A stretch of 64,000 nt of DNA, from the NCBI GenBank assembly GCA_008711295.1, contig VUYV01000155.1:937056-1001055 (forward strand), given 5' to 3'. Shown one piece after another: positions 60,101 to 64,000 of this stretch. The notes under the pieces were generated by a model. The model saw only the letters and a list, made by a program, of their open reading frames with translations. It was not told where the DNA came from and did not search any database. Made by a program: the position numbers and the translations under genes. Origin of the DNA: Anarhynchus alexandrinus (taxonomy: Eukaryota > Chordata > Aves > Charadriiformes > Charadriidae). Numbering within the stretch: position 1 is the stretch's first letter; every line of letters starts with the position of its first letter.

Positions 60101-62102
60101 AAACACAGAAGAATAAGAGATGAGGGGCAATACAAGAAAAAAAACCCCAACACCACAGAAACAAGAAAACCAGAACACTATACACTCAGTATATAATAGT
60201 TTGCCAATCCTCAGCTTTTCAGGCTTAAACAGAATGCCAGAAAAAATTCTTCAGCAATTATCAGCTGATGTTCTTTTAAAAGCACATGGAAGAAATGGTT
60301 TTAGCATGAAAGCTGAAGAGCTTACAGAACAAAGACAACATTCTAGATGGAAACCAAATCACTGAACAGAAAAAGAAATGCATTTTCCTGTGCATTCCTA
60401 TAGAAAAGGCCATTTGACAAAATGTCAAAGCATTTGCATGCACAAGTTTATCAATGGACAAAGCTGACAGGCAAGAATCAGCAAGTGTTTAAATCATACA
60501 GCATAAAATAATGGCCACAGCTTTAAAAATAAAAAGTTTGTATAGGTGTGAACATGTAAGTGATAATATCGTAGCACAGTTTCTTTATTGCCATGACGGA
60601 AAGTCTTTATGGGGGCAAATAAAATTAAAAAAAAAATAATACAAGTCTCACCACAATCATTCTTCCATCAGAAGTAATTACTGCAACAGTACCTGATAGT
60701 TCATTAAGGAAATGTTTAGATATCTGAAATGGAACCATTAACATTTTCTGAAACATCCATCTGTAATACAAGTTTTAAGAGCCATTAAGAGCCAGAAAAG
60801 CTTTATCAGGATTTCTTTTTTTTTTTTTAAAAAGCAACACAGTTGATAGTAACATTTGACAACATAATATTTTTTATGACAACCTGTTTAAAGCTTCACT
60901 TTACCCAACCATCGAGTACACAAACTTGAACACCATTAAAAGCAAACCAAAGATTTGAGTTCACCTCTCTTCCCATTACTAACTGCACTACCTCAAAATT
61001 GAAACAGCATAAACGAGTTTATAAACACTTCAAGGTAAGTCTGTAAAAACAGCTTACCAGTGGGGATCCCGAATCTGGGCATCCTACATCCCCTTACTCT
61101 GAAGGTCTGACTATCCCAATTTGATGATCATGTATCCATCATCCTGAATGATTTTGGGTTAGTATCTTACTGTTCGTGAATAAAATTGAAAACGGCCACT
61201 GGCTATTAGGGGTACAAAAAACTAGCAAGAAAAAGGTTCCAAGAAGAAATGGCCTTCAGTTACACCAGGGAAGGTTTAAATCGGACATTAGGAAAGATTT
61301 CTTCACTGAAAGGGTTATCAAACATTGGAACAGGCTGCCCAGGGAAGTGGTGGAATTGCCATCCCTGGAACTATTTAAAAGACAGGTAGATGTGGTGCTT
61401 AGGGACATGGTTTTGTGGTGGTGTTGGCAATGTTAGGTTGATGGTTGGACTTGATAATCTTAAAGGTCCCTTCCAACCTAGATGATTCTATGATTCTAAG
61501 AACACTAACTCACAGCTTTAGAGCAAATGACTTAAAGCTGGTAACACATGTTAAGAGCCCTTTAAGAGGCCAGGCCCACTGTGAATTTCATCACAGACCA
61601 AGCAAGGATCAGGTTTGCAGCACCGGGGGTTCTAGGGGACCCTATTCTTTGGGTCTCCTGTAACCTCCGTTCTACCTGCCAAGTATGTAAAGAGAAACGG
61701 ACACAACCAAGCAGGAAGGCCCCAAGCAACACAGCTGCCCGCGGGAGCGGGATGCAGGAGGCCAGAGGGCCCGGCCGACACGCTTTCACAGGCCCTTCAG
61801 TACCCTGCCTAGGGCTGGGAATCTCCTGGCAGCCCACACCTTGCCGGGCCCGGAGGTACCCGATGCCCGCAGCAGCTCCGGCGCCCAACCTCGCGCCGTG
61901 CTGCAGCCACCAGACCACGGGGCCAGGCGCCGCCCGGCCCTCAGCGCCGCCAGGCCGCTGGGCGCCCCGCACCCGGCCTCCCTTCACGTCCGCGGGCGCC
62001 AAGCAGAGGGAAGGCCCGCTCCCGCCGCCCCTGGGGCCGCCCCGGGACATTTCCGCCCGCCGGAAGGATACGGTTGATGTAGTTCTCCAAAGCGGAGGTC
62101 AT
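57076..62102 (-). CDS. LSM8: LSM8, U6 snRNA-associated Sm-like protein
   Basis: Complete gene on the minus strand: coding exons 62102-62072, 60692-60652, 59217-59090 and 57166-57076 join to 291 bases, 96 residues plus stop, the usual LSM8 length. All introns are GT-AG. The start [11 protein letters not shown] and the Sm1 part [17 protein letters not shown] are those of LSM8; the Sm2 motif is [11 protein letters not shown]. The protein ends NSVVH, against NSVAH in my memory of the human form. Known role: LSM8 is the subunit that defines the nuclear LSm2-8 heptamer, which binds the 3' oligo(U) of U6 snRNA and supports spliceosome assembly and nuclear RNA decay. It begins in a CpG island and converges on the ANKRD26-like gene, about 13 kb from its 3' end. 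No sign of a pseudogene: introns and frame are intact. Confidence 0.98.
59090..59217 (-). CDS. LSM8: LSM8 coding exon 3
   Basis: 128 bases, acceptor TTTTTTCAG, donor AACGT/GTAAGT. Encodes [20 protein letters not shown], then a Ser-rich turn with GVEQ, and [10 protein letters not shown] with the Sm2 Arg-Gly pair. Confidence 0.98.
60652..60692 (-). CDS. LSM8: LSM8 coding exon 2
   Basis: 41 bases, acceptor TATCAG, donor ATTGTG/GTGAGA. Encodes [13 protein letters not shown], strands 1-2 of the Sm fold, after completing the split Arg codon. Confidence 0.97.
61240..61500 (+). repeat. CR1 LINE 3' end in LSM8 intron 1
   Basis: Sense CR1: AATCGGACATTAGGAAAGAT, GGCTGCCCAGGGAAGTGGTG, GGTCCCTTCCAACCTAGATG, then ATTCTATGATTCTA at the end. 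About 260 bases, antisense to LSM8. Confidence 0.9.
62072..62102 (-). CDS. LSM8: LSM8 coding exon 1
   Basis: ATG at 62102-62100 in context GTCGCCATGACC (good Kozak match). 31 coding bases encode [10 protein letters not shown] plus one base of Arg; donor ACC/GTATCC. It sits inside the CpG island. Confidence 0.97.
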
Positions 62103-62297
62103 GGCGACGGCTCCCGCGCTTCGCTTCGCCTCACCCCGGCGCCGGCAGCCACCTCCCGCGAGACGGCGGCGACGACGACGAGACTCCCGCCGCCGCCACC
62201 TCCGGCGCGCGCCGCTGACGCGCGGCTCCGGCGCGCAGGCGCACAGCCCCGGCAGAGGGGGGAGGCGGGTTTCGAACGGCGCGGGCGCGGCAGCATG

Positions 62298-62309
62298 TGC
62301 GCATGCGCA
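62298..62309. promoter_or_regulatory. NRF1-type palindrome
   Basis: TGCGCATGCGCA, a perfect 12-base palindrome matching the NRF1 consensus YGCGCAYGCGCR, about 195 bases upstream of the LSM8 start codon. NRF1 sites are common in housekeeping promoters. A related GCGCAGGCGCAC lies near 62233. Confidence 0.7.
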
Positions 62310-62520
62310 GAAAGGCAGGCGGCGGCAAGGAGGCGCGAGTGGGCTGTACCAAGTAGCGATGGCCGAGGGTCCCGTGGGGGGGGTTACGCTGCGCCCCCTC
62401 TCCTGCGGCACATGGCACCATCCACTGGGTGGGCGCGGGCAGGGGGCGCAGGCGCAGTGTGAGCCGTCGTCGTCCTTCACAGAACCCCCTCGGGTGCTTG
62501 GGGGGGGAGTAGGGGGGATG

Positions 62521-64000
62521 TTTCCGTACCCAGCTTGAGGGTGGATCTTCAGGGCCTCGCTGCCTGGGCGTAGCGTATCCCTCTTTTGGTTCCCGGTGGG
62601 CCGCCCGTGTGAGGTGGGCAGGAAGGAGGCCTGGCTGCTGCCCCTCCGCACTGACTGGGAGCGGAGAGTTTCGCGGCAGGCCTGTGGGATGGGTGCCCGG
62701 GGGCAGACTTACAGTCTTTATTGAAGTCCCGTGTAGAGGCGCTTTCTGTAGGAAATGGTGGGTGCCTGGGTATGGCTGAGATGAGAGGCTTGGGGAGGGT
62801 GGGGTTTTTTGCACCCAGATCCCACACAGATGAGCGCCAAGCCACCTGCTTGGGTCCCGGCTGTGGTCTAGAAGTGGAGAGCTGTGCCACTTCTTTCAAA
62901 GGAAATGCAATCCAAGCAAAACTATTCATCTTTTTAAAAAGATGTGCAGTGTCAAGTAAGTGGTGATTCTTAAGCAGAAGTTTGGATTTTAAGTTTACAG
63001 GAATCTCCTTTTGCCATAGTCTGTAAATGTGGGAATGGCAAATAGGGATGTCCTGAAGAACAACTGCTTTTTCATTTCTGTGTACCTTTATCTGTCACAA
63101 GCATTCTTCCTTTTCCCTTCTGGTAGCCTGTTATTTCTTTTGATGCGTCCCTGATTATTATTGTCTTCCGTACTTTCTGGTTAGTCCACGTGATGCACAC
63201 AGTGTTTCCTCAGTCTCAGAGTCCTGTGAGATGGAGTGTATGAAATCTGCTGGATTCACTGGAAGACAATTTTCAGGAATGTAGGGCACCCGATGTACTC
63301 CTTACAAGAAGAAATATCTCGGGGAAATTAAGACATTCAGTAATAGAACCACGTTAAGCTACTAAACTAAGCCTGGTGCTTTAGCCATCTTTGTGGGAGA
63401 TAGTATGCAACAGGCTTTCAGAAGCATACTGCAATATGTTGCACGTACAGACATCCTCTGTGTCGCAATACATTCAAAGTCATAAATGCATCCCTCCAAT
63501 GGTATTTAGTCGTAGCAGTCTGTTGGTGATGCCTAAACACATGTATGACCTCTTACAACAGTCCATCTACCAACCTTCTTAAAGCGTGGGCTCAATGCTT
63601 TTGTTTCAGCACCATGCTGAAATAGTCTTCATGAAGTCACATTAAAATAAATTTTCTTCCACCTACTTTTTTTTGGCAGTATTGGCTATTTATTGCACTG
63701 GATGCCAACCTTTTCAGATGTAACGCTGTGTGGGAAATACTCTTTCAAAGTATGAAAATAAACAGCCGTTTCCAGTCTGGCATATTGTGAAATGAAATGT
63801 TATATAAATTCTGGATTAAAAAAATATTGTAAGTTCATGACCTTCAGTAGACAGAAAATTAGCTTAGGACTTAGAATATGGAATTCTCCTTTCTGACAGT
63901 TTTTGGATGACACTGAGAAAATTTAACCCCTGGAAAGTTTTCCAGTCTCTGAAAAAAGTGGTTGTGATGGGCTTCATAAAATGGTCTGAAATAACATTAG
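62521..64000. other. Sequence beyond the LSM8 CpG island
   Basis: GC content falls away after about 62700. I see no exon supported by a protein match. A divergent transcript from the island is possible (see findings). Confidence 0.4.

Larger units (their letters stand above)
61830..62520. promoter_or_regulatory. CpG-island promoter of LSM8
   Basis: Sharp rise in GC and CpG density against an AT-rich background, spanning LSM8 exon 1 and its upstream side. It contains CGG/GCC runs, GGCGGG boxes and NRF1-like GCGCAGGCGCAC elements, and no clear TATA box. This is typical of a housekeeping gene and often bidirectional. Confidence 0.85.

Noticed and set aside
57076..62102. LSM8 copy as a processed pseudogene
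   Set aside because: It has three GT-AG introns, an intact 96-residue frame and a CpG-island promoter.
61562..62814. Several long open frames on both strands across the LSM8 CpG island
   Set aside because: High GC content removes stop codons. The translations are Arg/Ala/Pro/Gly-rich, overlap in several frames at once, and only the first 31 coding bases of LSM8 match a known protein.

Overview
The window is vertebrate nuclear DNA from a bird. Diagnostic signs are many CR1 LINE fragments, including one with the typical avian 3' end that runs into an ATTCTATG microsatellite, and three long terminal repeats of families common in Neoaves. The LTR types and the absence of galliform-specific repeats suggest a non-galliform bird, but this is inference. 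Genes are intron-rich, with GT-AG junctions throughout.

Two protein genes are supported. (1) A large plus-strand gene of the ANKRD26/ANKRD7/CCDC144/POTE family. I could trace 25 coding exons from 1757 to the stop codon at 42293, all with matching splice phases, giving about 1,720 residues. The ankyrin-repeat N-terminus is not seen and presumably lies left of the window. The protein is an acidic, low-complexity middle followed by a very long coiled coil and the conserved ANKRD26 C-terminus ending in KNYLI. A 3' UTR of about 1.45 kb runs to an AATAAA near 43737. (2) On the minus strand, the complete LSM8 gene: four coding exons (62102 down to 57076) encode a 96-residue LSm protein, a subunit of the LSm2-8 ring that binds the U6 snRNA 3' end. 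It starts in a CpG island with a perfect NRF1-type palindrome.

Layout: 1-300 antisense CR1; 1757-42293 exons and introns of the ANKRD26-like gene, with LTRs at 15.3, 16.8-17.7 and 25.8-26.3 kb and CR1 at 18.4 and 40.2 kb; 42.3-43.75 kb 3' UTR holding a CR1 piece; 43.8-56.9 kb intergenic DNA with CR1 copies (44.0, 50.0 and 51.4-52.05 kb) and unclassified GC-rich blocks; 56.9-62.3 kb LSM8; 62.3-64 kb sequence beyond the CpG island with no gene I can support. The two genes are convergent and have no obvious functional link. Their adjacency matters because mammals carry the short ANKRD7 gene next to LSM8, so this bird locus appears to hold a long version of that gene. I found no RNA genes, CRISPR arrays or prokaryote-like systems.
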